Shown one piece after another: positions 8,303 through 15,351 of a stretch of DNA of 17,982 nt (its first letter is position 1; every line of letters begins with the position of its first letter). A program made the translations under genes and the position numbers. The stretch comes from JANPCX01 sp966211815. GTDB lineage: Bacteria > Pseudomonadota > Gammaproteobacteria > Burkholderiales > Burkholderiaceae_C. Under the pieces are notes generated by a model that was not told the DNA's origin, made no database searches, and saw nothing but the letters and a program-made list of their open reading frames with translations. Location of the stretch: positions 1-17,982 of the forward strand of contig CBIHOD010000082.1 in assembly GCA_966211815.1 (NCBI GenBank). Direction: 5' to 3'.

Positions 8303-9517
8303 TCAGCCGCCCGGCACCGGGGGCGGGCCGAGCCTCGCCAGCGCCTGTTCGCAATCCGCGATCAGGTCTTCCACCGACTCCAATCCCACCGAGAAGCGCA
8401 CCACCGCGCCGCGCCAGGCGGGCCGGCTGCGCATGGTGCGCAGGTCATAGGGCACCACCAGGCTGACCGGGCCGGCCCAGGAAAAACCGATCTTGAAGAG
8501 CGCCAGCGCGTCGACGAAGCGTTCGCCCTCCCCGGCGCCGTAGCGCTCGTCGAACACCACCGAGAAGAGCCCCGCCGCCTGCGTGCAAAGCGCCGCCCAG
8601 GCGTCATGGCCTGGGGAATCTTCCAACGCCGGGTGAAGCACCGCGCTGACTTCGGGCCGCCGCCGCCACCATTGCGCCAGGCGGCGCGCCGCCTGGTCGT
8701 GCGCGGCATAGCGCAGGCCGATGCTCGGCAACGAGCGCAGCACCAGTTCCGCGTCGTTGGCACCGACGCCGAGCCCGAGCCGCATGTGGGTGGCCTTCAG
8801 GCGCAGGTGCAGGGCGGGGTCGACGGTGGTCACCGAGCCCATCAGCACGTCGCCGCCGCCGGAGGGGTATTTGGTCAACGCCTGCATCGAGACGTCGACG
8901 CCCACGCCCGGTGCCAGGCAGAAGGGGTTGAAGGCGACGCCGGCGCCCCAGGTGTTGTCCAGCGCGGTCAGCGCGCCGTGGGCCCGGGCGATGCGCACCA
9001 GTTCGGGCAGGTCGGGGAATTCCATCGTCACCGAGCCGGCGGCTTCCAGCCACACCAGGCGGGTCCGGGGCCCCAGCGCGTCGCGAAGAGACTGCGGCTG
9101 CATGGCGTCGTAGAAACGCGCCTGGATGCCCCAGCCAGCCAGCTCGTGGCGGGCCAGTTCCTTGTTCGGGCCGTAGGCGTTGTCGGGGATCAGCACCTCG
9201 TCGCCCGACTTCAGCAGCGCCAGGTTGACCAGGGCGATCGCCGCCAGGCCGCTCGGCGCCAACAGCGTGTCGACGCCGCCTTCCAGCGCGGCGATGCGGG
9301 CCTCCAGCGTGAAGGTGGTGGGCGTGCCGTGCAGGCCGTAGGTGTAGCCGGTCTTGTCCTTCCATTGCCGCGACTTCAGTGCGGCAGTGTCTTCGAAGAC
9401 AACGGTGGACGCCTTGTGCACGCCCGGCTGCACCGCCTCGAAGCCGCCGGGCGGCCGGTAGGGGTGGTGGATCAAGCCGGTGGCTTGCGCCAGCTCCTTG
9501 CGCTGCTCCTCGCTCAT
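8303..9517 (-). CDS. metC: Cystathionine beta-lyase (PLP-dependent)
   Basis: MetC cleaves cystathionine to homocysteine, pyruvate and ammonia in methionine synthesis, using pyridoxal phosphate. The 404-residue length fits the Cys/Met metabolism PLP enzyme family. TYGLHGTPTT is the substrate/cofactor-binding YG..GTPT motif. LLAPSGLAAIAL matches the PLP phosphate-binding turn. TALDNTWGAG contains the Asp that pairs with the pyridine ring. QALTKYPSGGGDVLMG contains the PLP lysine, K216. The C-terminal FSWAGPVSLVVP and VRFSVGLESVEDL are typical of the proteobacterial cystathionine lyase group rather than gamma-lyases or MetB. It begins 14 bases after the rimO stop with no clear ribosome binding site, so coupling to rimO is likely. 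No methionine-type regulatory element was seen. Confidence 0.87.
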   Translation of the reverse strand: MSEEQRKELAQATGLIHHPYRPPGGFEAVQPGVHKASTVVFEDTAALKSRQWKDKTGYTYGLHGTPTTFTLEARIAALEGGVDTLLAPSGLAAIALVNLALLKSGDEVLIPDNAYGPNKELARHELAGWGIQARFYDAMQPQSLRDALGPRTRLVWLEAAGSVTMEFPDLPELVRIARAHGALTALDNTWGAGVAFNPFCLAPGVGVDVSMQALTKYPSGGGDVLMGSVTTVDPALHLRLKATHMRLGLGVGANDAELVLRSLPSIGLRYAAHDQAARRLAQWWRRRPEVSAVLHPALEDSPGHDAWAALCTQAAGLFSVVFDERYGAGEGERFVDALALFKIGFSWAGPVSLVVPYDLRTMRSRPAWRGAVVRFSVGLESVEDLIADCEQALARLGPPPVPGG

Positions 9518-9531
9518 GGCGGCCGGCGGCG

Positions 9532-10932
9532 TCAGATCGGCTGGGCGATCAGGTCGTGGCCGCGGGCCTCGACGATGCGGGCGCGGGTGAACTCGCCGAC
9601 CTTGAGCGTCTTCGACGCCTTCTCCGGAGGCAGCAAGTGCACCACGCCGTCGATCTCGGGCGCGTCCGCGTAACTGCGGCCGGTGCCGCCCTTGCGGCCC
9701 AGCGCGGGCGCGGAGTCGACCAGCACCTGCATCGTCGCGCCGACGCGCTCGCGCAGCTTGGCGGCGGAGACCTGCTCGGCCACGGCCATGAAGCGGGCGC
9801 GGCGTTCTTCGCGGACGGCTTCGGGCACCGCGCCTTCCAGCAGGTTGGCGGTGGCGCCTTCCACCGGCGAATAGGCGAAACAGCCGGCGCGGTCGATGCG
9901 CGCGGCGCGCACGAAGTCGAGCAGGTGTTCGAATTCTTCTTCCGTCTCGCCCGGGAAACCGGCGATGAAGGTGCTGCGCACCACGATCTGCGGGCACACC
10001 TCGCGCCAGCGCAGCAAGCGTTCGATGTTGCGCTCGCCGCTGGCGGGCCGCTTCATGCGCTTGAGCACGTCGGGGTGGGAGTGCTGCAGCGGCACGTCGA
10101 GGTAAGGCAGGATCCTGCCGGCGGCCATCAGCGGCAGCAGCTCGTCGACGTGCGGGTAGGGGTAGACGTAGTGCAGGCGCACCCAGGCGCCGTGCAGCTC
10201 GGCCAGCTCGCCCAGCTTCTCGCACAGGTCGAACATGCGCGTCTTCACCGGCTTGCCGTCCCAGAAGCCGGTGCGGTATTTGACGTCGACGCCGTAGGCG
10301 CTGGTGTCCTGGCTGATGACGAGCAGCTCTTTCACGCCCGACTCGAACAGGCGCTGCGCCTCGCCCAGCACGTCGCCGATCGGCCGCGACACCAGGTCGC
10401 CTCGCATGCTGGGGATGATGCAGAAGGTGCAGCGGTGGTTGCAGCCCTCGCTGATCTTCAGGTAGGCGTAATGCTTGGGCGTGAGCTTGATGCCGGCGGC
10501 CGGCACCAGGTCGACGAAGGGGTCGTGCGGTTTGGGGCTGTGCAGGTGCACGGCGTCCATCACCTCCTGCGTGGCGTGCGGGCCGGTGACGGCCAGCACG
10601 CTGGGGTGCATCTGGCGCACCAGGTTGCCGCCGCCGTCGCCGGTCTTGGCGCCCAGGCAGCCGGTGACGATGACCTTGCCGTTCTCGGCCAGCGCCTCGC
10701 CGATGGTGTCCAGGCTCTCCTTCACCGCGTCGTCGATGAAGCCGCAGGTGTTGACGATGACGAGGTCGGCCCCGGCGAAGCTCTTGCTCGTCTGGTAACC
10801 CTCGGCGCTGAGCTGGGTGAGGATCAGCTCGGAATCGGTCAAGGCCTTCGGGCAACCGAGGGAGACGAAGCCGATCTTGGGCGCGGACGAAGCGGGCGAG
10901 GCGGTGGGCTGACTGGCGGTTTCTTGGCTCAT
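9532..10932 (-). CDS. rimO: Ribosomal protein S12 methylthiotransferase RimO
   Basis: RimO adds a methylthio group to an aspartate of ribosomal protein S12, using radical S-adenosylmethionine chemistry. The 466-residue protein has an N-terminal UPF0004 domain with cluster cysteines C27 (SLGCPKALTDSE), C63 (VNTCGFI) and C92 (VTGCLG). The radical SAM motif CNHRCTFC has C164, C168 and C171. A C-terminal TRAM domain begins near VGATMQVLVD. The motif SLGCPKAL and the protein length separate it from the tRNA enzyme MiaB. About 18 Ser/Ala/Pro residues precede the core and are probably disordered. The ribosome binding site is weak. The gene leads metC and lies downstream of phaR and a lysE remnant. 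Confidence 0.96.
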   Translation of the reverse strand: MSQETASQPTASPASSAPKIGFVSLGCPKALTDSELILTQLSAEGYQTSKSFAGADLVIVNTCGFIDDAVKESLDTIGEALAENGKVIVTGCLGAKTGDGGGNLVRQMHPSVLAVTGPHATQEVMDAVHLHSPKPHDPFVDLVPAAGIKLTPKHYAYLKISEGCNHRCTFCIIPSMRGDLVSRPIGDVLGEAQRLFESGVKELLVISQDTSAYGVDVKYRTGFWDGKPVKTRMFDLCEKLGELAELHGAWVRLHYVYPYPHVDELLPLMAAGRILPYLDVPLQHSHPDVLKRMKRPASGERNIERLLRWREVCPQIVVRSTFIAGFPGETEEEFEHLLDFVRAARIDRAGCFAYSPVEGATANLLEGAVPEAVREERRARFMAVAEQVSAAKLRERVGATMQVLVDSAPALGRKGGTGRSYADAPEIDGVVHLLPPEKASKTLKVGEFTRARIVEARGHDLIAQPI

Positions 10933-10997
10933 CCCGGGATTTTCGCCGATCGACGGTCGGAGCGGGCTTTCAAGTCGCCCCGTCGTGGCCCGCGGGT

Positions 10998-11026
10998 GAA
11001 ATATTGACCAGGTCCGTCCTGGTCAA
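10998..11026 (-). promoter_or_regulatory. Perfect palindrome overlapping a candidate rimO promoter
   Basis: Two 9-base arms, TTGACCAGG (11004-11012) and CCTGGTCAA (11018-11026), flank five bases. On the minus strand TTGACC (11021-11026) could be a -35 box, with TATTTC (10998-11003) 17 bases further as a weak -10, placing transcription start about 60 bases before rimO. A repressor bound to the palindrome would cover the -35 box and spacer. A second reading is a weak terminator for leftward transcripts from phaR, since AATATTT follows the hairpin. The repeat also contains the stop of the lysE remnant. Confidence 0.4.
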
Positions 11027-11255
11027 CGCGCCGAAGCCGGCCCCGGGTGGGCCTGCGGCAGCGAGGCCACGCCCAGCATCAGCAGGCCGACCTGGACGAA
11101 GCCCGCCGCGAAAATCATGCCGGCCACGGTGGACGGCGCCGTCCTGCGCCCTTGGCCGATGCCGGGGGCGAGCACCAGCATCATGTCCGGGCCGGGCGCG
11201 CCTGCAGGAAGAACAGCGCCTTGAGGAAGGTCGCCCAGGCGGCGGTGTCCAGCAT
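11023..11255 (-). pseudogene. LysE/RhtB-family exporter remnant, frameshifted and truncated
   Basis: The first frame begins at ATG 11255 with MLDTAAWATFLKALFFLQAR and stops at 11181-11183. The family continues in another frame with PGPDMMLVLAPGIGQGRR and then AGMIFAAGFVQVGLLMLGVASL, ending at 11023. Together these are the first and second helices of a LysE-type amino-acid/metabolite exporter, including the PGPD.MLV motif. A single-base shift near the PGPD motif separates the two parts. Only about 70 of roughly 205 residues remain; the rest of the family protein is absent before the palindrome at 11004. It is therefore almost certainly non-functional, unless the shift is a sequencing error, in which case it is still truncated. 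Confidence 0.7.
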
Positions 11256-11268
11256 GGCCGGGCGCCAC

Positions 11269-11895
11269 TCACTCCTTGTTCGTCGGCTTGAACCCCGGCA
11301 TGCCCGGGAACAGCGAGCCGGCCTGCTTGGCCACCTGCTCCTGCATCTGCGCGAACAGGGCCTTGGACTGCTCGAGGTAGCTGCCCATCACGCCCTGCAT
11401 CGCCGCGGGCGCCTGGCCTTGCATGAATTGGGCCCACAGGTCGGGCGACAGTCCCTTGGACTGTTCGGCGAACTTGGACTGGATGTCGGCGAAGGTCTGC
11501 AGGTTCTTTTCGAGGTAGGAGCCCATCATGCCCTGCATCGAATGGCCGTAGAAGCGGATGATCTGCGCCAGCGCGGCGGCCGAGAACATCGGCAGGCCGC
11601 CGCTTTCTTCTTCCAGGATGATCTGCAGGAGGATGCTGCGGGTGAGGTCTTCGCCGGTCTTGGCGTCCAGAACGACGAAATCCTGCACCGCCAGCACCAT
11701 GCCCTTCACGTCGGCCAAAGTGATGTAGCTGCTGGTCTCGGTGTCGTACAGCCTGCGGTTGGGGTATTTCTTCAACACCCGTTTCATCGCGGCGCCGCCG
11801 CTACCGCCGCCTTCTTCGCTTTTCGGACGGCCTGCCGGGCGCGGCTGGGCGGGGGCAGCCGGCGAGGCTGGGGACGAGCGGCGGGGCTGGACCAT
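11269..11895 (-). CDS. phaR: Polyhydroxyalkanoate synthesis regulator PhaR
   Basis: PhaR is a DNA-binding repressor that also binds polyhydroxyalkanoate (PHA) granules and controls phasin genes and itself. The DNA-binding domain starts at M37 with KRVLKKYPNRRLYDTETSSY and TLADVKGMV. Two C-terminal PHB-accumulation repeats follow, both containing MQGxMGSYLEx (GHSMQGMMGSYLEKNL and AAMQGVMGSYLEQSK), and the tail is Gln/Phe/Met-rich. AGGAGT 9 bases before the ATG at 11895 supports this start. It adds a 36-residue Pro/Ser/Gly-rich tail compared with a start at M37, and gives 208 residues against about 183 in Cupriavidus. Its presence implies PHA storage; no phaC or phasin gene is in the window. 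Downstream lie the lysE remnant and rimO. Confidence 0.93.
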   Translation of the reverse strand: MVQPRRSSPASPAAPAQPRPAGRPKSEEGGGSGGAAMKRVLKKYPNRRLYDTETSSYITLADVKGMVLAVQDFVVLDAKTGEDLTRSILLQIILEEESGGLPMFSAAALAQIIRFYGHSMQGMMGSYLEKNLQTFADIQSKFAEQSKGLSPDLWAQFMQGQAPAAMQGVMGSYLEQSKALFAQMQEQVAKQAGSLFPGMPGFKPTNKE

Positions 11896-11976
11896 GTCGG
11901 ACGGACTCCTCGGGACCTTGGAATGGGGAGCGGCCGGCGATTCGTCCCGCACGAAGCCTGAACCCGGCCGCTGTAA

Positions 11977-12017
11977 TTTGCTGCAGTGCATTCTAAAAGC
12001 CCGCTTCAGCGCACCAA
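11977..12017 (-). promoter_or_regulatory. phaR promoter with candidate PhaR operator
   Basis: On the minus strand TAGAAT (11990-11995, 5 of 6) is preceded by TTGGTG (12012-12017) at 16 bases. The sequence TTGCTGCAGTGCATT (11978-11992) overlaps the -10 box and expected start site. Known PhaR sites are rich in TGC/GCA around CTGC-GCAG-like cores, so this looks like an autoregulatory operator about 80 bases before the start codon. The motif match is by eye. Confidence 0.45.
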
Positions 12018-12047
12018 AAGGGGTTTACCCGCTTCGATCTCACGCCC

Positions 12048-12060
12048 CCATCGGCGATGG
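12048..12060. repeat. 13-base palindrome shared with 8075-8087
   Basis: CCATCG-G-CGATGG occurs in identical form here, between phaR and the GGDEF-EAL gene, and at 8075-8087 in the gap between metC and the lipoprotein gene. Both copies are intergenic and are followed by a G or C and then CG. It may be a shared operator or coincidence. Confidence 0.35.
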
Positions 12061-12114
12061 CCGGCATTTATCGATGCTTTGTGCCTGTGAGGCCCGCATT
12101 TCGCGCCGGCCGGC

Positions 12115-12141
12115 TCAAGGCCCGTGCCGGGCGGCCGATAC
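12115..12141 (+). promoter_or_regulatory. Candidate sigma-28 (FliA) promoter of the GGDEF-EAL gene
   Basis: TCAAGGCC (12115-12122), exactly 11 bases, then GCCGATAC (12134-12141). The flagellar sigma consensus is TAAAGTTT, 11 bases, GCCGATAA. The -10 matches at 7 of 8 positions and the spacing is exact; the -35 keeps the AAG core. Transcription would start near 12148, about 60 bases before the TTG start codon. An 11-base direct repeat, CTCAAGGCCCG, occurs at 12114-12124 and 12159-12169, but only the first copy has a -10 partner. Confidence 0.55.
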
Positions 12142-12207
12142 CGGTTGAAACCGGGTGCCTCAAGGCCCGGCGCCACCACTCACCACTTTTCGACGATCGA
12201 GGCCGCG

Positions 12208-14262
12208 TTGAACGAAGCCGCCGGCATATTCCAACCGATCCTCGCTTCGCCCTCGCTGCTCGGGGCGGTCGGCGGTTGCTGGCTGCTGGGCGCCGTGCTG
12301 TTGTGGCTGGGCGGCGCGCTGGCGGCCAATGGCCGCAGTTGCGCATGGCCGCTGTCCGGCGGGCTGCTGACCGCCGCCAGCGTGGTCACCACCACCGCCC
12401 TGTGGGTGCCGGCCGCGATGCTGTCCACGCTGACCGCGCCCGAGACCGGGGCCGGCCGGCTGCTGGCTGGCGCGATGCTCGCGGGCACGACCTCGGCGCT
12501 GCTGTCGCTGGCCGGCTCCTGGCTCAAGCGCCGGATGAACCGCGCCGTGGCGGCGCTGCTGCCCCTGCTGCTGACCGAAGCGGTGGCTTTCATGTGGGTC
12601 GCCACGCCGCTGGCCATCCCCGCTTCGGCCGGTGTCGGAGGCCTGCTGGCCGCCACGCTGCTGGTGCTCTACGCCCCGCTGGGGCGCTGGCGCCACCGCG
12701 AGGCCATCCGCGTGGCCTGCGTGCTGCTGGCCAGCGCCACGCTCGTCGCGGCGATGCTGCAGCCGACGCACGCGTTCTTCGAGGGCCCCGGCGTGACCAC
12801 CGTGGTGATGGGCCTGCTGGCCCTGGCGATGGTCGCAGGCCTGGCTTCGATGCTCTACCTGGTGATGCGGCGCGTGCCGTTGCGCGAGCTGGGCCTGGCG
12901 CACGATTCCCACCGCCGGCCGCTGGTCAGCGACGGCCTGACGCAGCTGCCCACCCGCACCTATTTCGAGAAGCGCCTGCAGTCGGCCGCCGCCAAATGCG
13001 ACGCCCGCAAGAACCGCATGGCCCTGCTGTTCATCGACCTGGACGGCTTCAAGCCGGTGAACGACACCTACGGCCACAGCCTGGGCGACGCCGTGCTGCA
13101 GCAGGTGGGCAAGCGGCTGCGCGTGCTGTCGCGCAGCGGCCATGTGGCCGCCCGGGTGGGGGGCGACGAGTTCCTGCTGCTGATGCGCGACGTCGAGTCG
13201 CAGGAAGACGTGGCCCTGCTGGCCCGCCGGCTCATCAAGCACCTGAGCCAGCCCTACCAGGTCGACCAGCAGGAGGTGACGATCTCCTGCTCGGTGGGCA
13301 TCGTGCTGTACCCCGACTCCGCCGGCGTGGGCAAGCTCATCGCCCGCGCCGACGCGGCCATGTACGCGGCCAAGCGGTCGGGCGGTTCCTGCTATTGCTT
13401 CTACACCCCCGCGATGGATGCCGACGCGGAGGAGAAGTTCGAGCTGATGCGCGGCCTGCGCGAGGCGGTGGAGGCGCGGCAGTTCGAGCTGTACTACCAG
13501 CCCAAGATCGACGCCGGCAGCGGCAAGATCACCGCCGTGGAAGCGCTGATCCGCTGGCAGCACCCGACGCGCGGCCTCATCATGCCCGGCGTTTTCATCC
13601 CCGCCGCGGAGCGTTTCGGGCTGATGGGCGCGATCGGCCACTGGGTGATCGAGGACGCCTGCCGGCAGGCGCGCGAATGGCGCGACCAGGGGCTGCGCAT
13701 GCGGGTGGCGATCAACCTGTCGGCGATCCAGATCCGGCAGGAGGACATCGCCCAGCGCATCGGCGACGCCATCCGGCGCCACCGCATCGACCCGAAGACC
13801 ATCACCTGCGAGATCACCGAGTCGGCCGCGATGGAGGACACCCGCACCACGCACGAGACGCTGCGGCAGCTCGGAGCCCTGGGCGTGCACATCTCGATCG
13901 ACGATTTCGGCACCGGCTATTCCAGCCTCAGCTACCTGCGCCAGCTGCCGGCCGAGGAGTTGAAGATCGACCGCAGCTTCATCGTGGACATCGACCACAG
14001 CCCGGACGCGCGCTCGGTGGTCGACGCCGTGGTCAAGCTGGCCCACGCGCTGGGCCTGAAGGTGGTGGCCGAGGGGGTGGAGAACCTGCGCCAGCAGGAG
14101 GTGCTCATCGGGCTGGGCTGCGACGAGCTGCAGGGCTACTTGTTCGCGCGGCCGATGACGGCGCGCGCGCTGCTGCTGGCGTCGATGCAGCAGCAGCCCG
14201 AGCAGGCCTCGTTCCGCAGCTCGCTGTTCGGCATGACGGAGGCGCGCGAGACGGCCTCTTGA
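12208..14262 (+). CDS. Membrane-bound GGDEF-EAL protein (c-di-GMP synthesis/hydrolysis)
   Basis: A 684-residue inner-membrane protein that makes and/or breaks cyclic di-GMP. The start is TTG with GAGG (12199-12202) 5 bases before it; the upstream GTG at 12124 has no such site and lies inside the candidate promoter. Residues 1 to about 230 form about seven hydrophobic segments of no family I can name; they might be a degenerate MHYT-type sensor. The GGDEF domain has an intact GGDEF at 318-322 and LFIDLDGFKPVNDTYGH. The inhibitory I-site reads RSGH instead of RxxD, so product inhibition may be lost. The EAL domain has EAL at 445-447. NLS, EITES, DDFGTGYSSL, the KIDRSF lysine, AEGVE and ELQGYLFARP are all present, so phosphodiesterase activity is predicted. 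Which activity dominates cannot be read from sequence. Confidence 0.93.
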   Translation: MNEAAGIFQPILASPSLLGAVGGCWLLGAVLLWLGGALAANGRSCAWPLSGGLLTAASVVTTTALWVPAAMLSTLTAPETGAGRLLAGAMLAGTTSALLSLAGSWLKRRMNRAVAALLPLLLTEAVAFMWVATPLAIPASAGVGGLLAATLLVLYAPLGRWRHREAIRVACVLLASATLVAAMLQPTHAFFEGPGVTTVVMGLLALAMVAGLASMLYLVMRRVPLRELGLAHDSHRRPLVSDGLTQLPTRTYFEKRLQSAAAKCDARKNRMALLFIDLDGFKPVNDTYGHSLGDAVLQQVGKRLRVLSRSGHVAARVGGDEFLLLMRDVESQEDVALLARRLIKHLSQPYQVDQQEVTISCSVGIVLYPDSAGVGKLIARADAAMYAAKRSGGSCYCFYTPAMDADAEEKFELMRGLREAVEARQFELYYQPKIDAGSGKITAVEALIRWQHPTRGLIMPGVFIPAAERFGLMGAIGHWVIEDACRQAREWRDQGLRMRVAINLSAIQIRQEDIAQRIGDAIRRHRIDPKTITCEITESAAMEDTRTTHETLRQLGALGVHISIDDFGTGYSSLSYLRQLPAEELKIDRSFIVDIDHSPDARSVVDAVVKLAHALGLKVVAEGVENLRQQEVLIGLGCDELQGYLFARPMTARALLLASMQQQPEQASFRSSLFGMTEARETAS

Positions 14263-14280
14263 GGTCCGGGTGCGGCCTGC

Positions 14281-14294
14281 CGTCAATGTTGACG
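14281..14294. repeat. Small inverted repeat between convergent genes
   Basis: CGTCAA and TTGACG flank TG, forming a short hairpin (five pairs with an ATGT loop) in the 36-base gap between the GGDEF-EAL stop and the stop of the facing gene. No T tract follows on either strand, so terminator function is doubtful. Confidence 0.3.
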
Positions 14295-14298
14295 AGGC

Positions 14299-14550
14299 CT
14301 AGCCGAACGTCGTGTCGCTCGGCGCCTGGGCGTCGCTGAGGAAGAGCCTGAGGTGGGGGAGCGTGTCGTCGTGGTCCCAGACCCGCGCGCGGATGACGAA
14401 CTGCCGGCCGCCGATGCGCAGCACGTCGCCGACGAGCGGCGCGGCCGAGTGGTTCTTCCAGAACTTGGGCGCCTGCAGGCCGCTGCGGCGCATCCAGGCT
14501 TGGTCTTCGGGGCTGAACTCCAGGTCGATCTGCAGCTCTTGCATGCTCAT
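14299..14550 (-). CDS. Small conserved-looking protein of unknown function
   Basis: An 83-residue soluble protein that I do not recognise. It has no signal peptide or membrane segment. It contains an acidic start (MSMQELQIDLEFSPEDQAWM), a basic aromatic patch (APKFWKNHS) and a likely beta-sheet section (VGDVLRIGGRQFVIRARVWD). Coding is supported by AGGAGA 8 bases before the ATG and by a tail-to-tail layout with the GGDEF-EAL gene. A second in-frame ATG two codons on is possible. A TATAAT-like CATAAT (14604-14609) lies about 55 bases upstream, without a clear -35. Neighbours do not indicate a role. Confidence 0.72.
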   Translation of the reverse strand: MSMQELQIDLEFSPEDQAWMRRSGLQAPKFWKNHSAAPLVGDVLRIGGRQFVIRARVWDHDDTLPHLRLFLSDAQAPSDTTFG

Positions 14551-14669
14551 GGGGCGGTTCTCCTGTCGCGTCGGGTTGCCCGCGTCGTCCGCGGTGTCGG
14601 TCGATTATGCGCAGGCCAGGCGCCCGAGGCGGCCTGGCGGCCCGCATCCGTGGCGAAGCGCAAACACCC

Positions 14670-14689
14670 CGGCCCCGGCGGCCGGGCCG
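14670..14689 (-). terminator. Weak hairpin after the response regulator gene
   Basis: Arms CGGCCC (14670-14675) and GGGCCG (14684-14689) enclose eight GC-rich bases, 6 bases past the response regulator stop on the minus strand. The following bases, GGGTGTTTG, hold only a three-T run. Possible terminator; GC-rich chance pairing is the alternative. Confidence 0.3.
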
Positions 14690-14695
14690 TGCCGC

Positions 14696-15346
14696 TCACT
14701 CCCCCACCAGCCCATGCCGGATCGCGTAGACCGTCATCTCCGAGTTGTTCGACAACCCGAGCTTTTCCAGCACCCGCGCGCGGTAGACGCTGACGGTCTT
14801 GGGCGAGAGCATCAGCTCCTCGGCGATGTCCGACAGGCGCTTGCCCGAGGCGATCATCACCAGTGTCTGCAACTCGCGGTCGGAGAGCTTCTCGTGGGCG
14901 TTCTCGGTGATCGGCGTGGTCAGGCTCTCCACCAGCATCTGCGCGATCTCGGGCGTCACGTACTTGCGGCCCTGCGACACGGTGCGCACCGCCGTCACCA
15001 GCAACGCCGGGTCGCCCCCCTTGTTGACGTAGCCGAAGGCGCCGGCGCGCAGCGCCCGGATGGCGTATTGCTCCTCGGGGTACATCGAGACCACGAGCAC
15101 CTTCATGGTCGCGCCCTCGTCCTTCAGCACGTGCAGCACGTCCAGGCCGCTGCGGCCGGGCATGTTGATGTCCAGCACCAGCACGTCGCAACCGCTGCCC
15201 TTGGTTTCCAGCTCGCGCATCAGGCCGCGCAGTTCGCCGTAATCCCCCGCTTCGCCCACCACCTCGATGTCGGGCGCGTCGGACAGCGTGTCGCGGATGC
15301 CCCGGCGGATGAGGGCGTGGTCGTCGCAAAGGATGACTTTGATCAT
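14696..15346 (-). CDS. NarL/LuxR-family response regulator
   Basis: A 216-residue transcription regulator. The receiver domain (1 to about 125) has the acidic pocket D8-D9, phospho-acceptor D59 in VLDINMPG, and K109 in YVNKG. The C-terminal LuxR-type helix-turn-helix (about 150-212) shows LSDRELQTLVMIASGKRLSD and LMLSPKTVSVYRARVLEKLGL, the pattern of NarL-type regulators. The start ATG at 15346 is 5 bases after the kinase stop, with a G-rich GGGGGAG a little upstream inside the kinase 3' end. It is very probably the partner of that kinase in a two-gene operon. Targets are unknown; the adjacent chemotaxis and c-di-GMP genes are candidates by location only. Confidence 0.95.
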   Translation of the reverse strand: MIKVILCDDHALIRRGIRDTLSDAPDIEVVGEAGDYGELRGLMRELETKGSGCDVLVLDINMPGRSGLDVLHVLKDEGATMKVLVVSMYPEEQYAIRALRAGAFGYVNKGGDPALLVTAVRTVSQGRKYVTPEIAQMLVESLTTPITENAHEKLSDRELQTLVMIASGKRLSDIAEELMLSPKTVSVYRARVLEKLGLSNNSEMTVYAIRHGLVGE

Positions 15347-15351
15347 GGTGT

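Noticed and set aside
7935..8450. Open frames of 170-210 residues across the gap before metC
   Set aside because: Composition is Arg/Gly/Pro-rich with no motif, they run antisense into metC, and no ribosome binding site is present.
12124..12207. GTG at 12124 as start of the GGDEF-EAL protein
   Set aside because: No ribosome binding site, and it lies inside the candidate sigma-28 promoter. The TTG at 12208 has GAGG at good spacing.
12160..14286. Long open frame on the minus strand opposite the GGDEF-EAL gene
   Set aside because: Its translation is low-complexity His/Gln/Arg/Ala text without family motifs, as expected opposite a high-GC gene. The plus frame carries all catalytic motifs.
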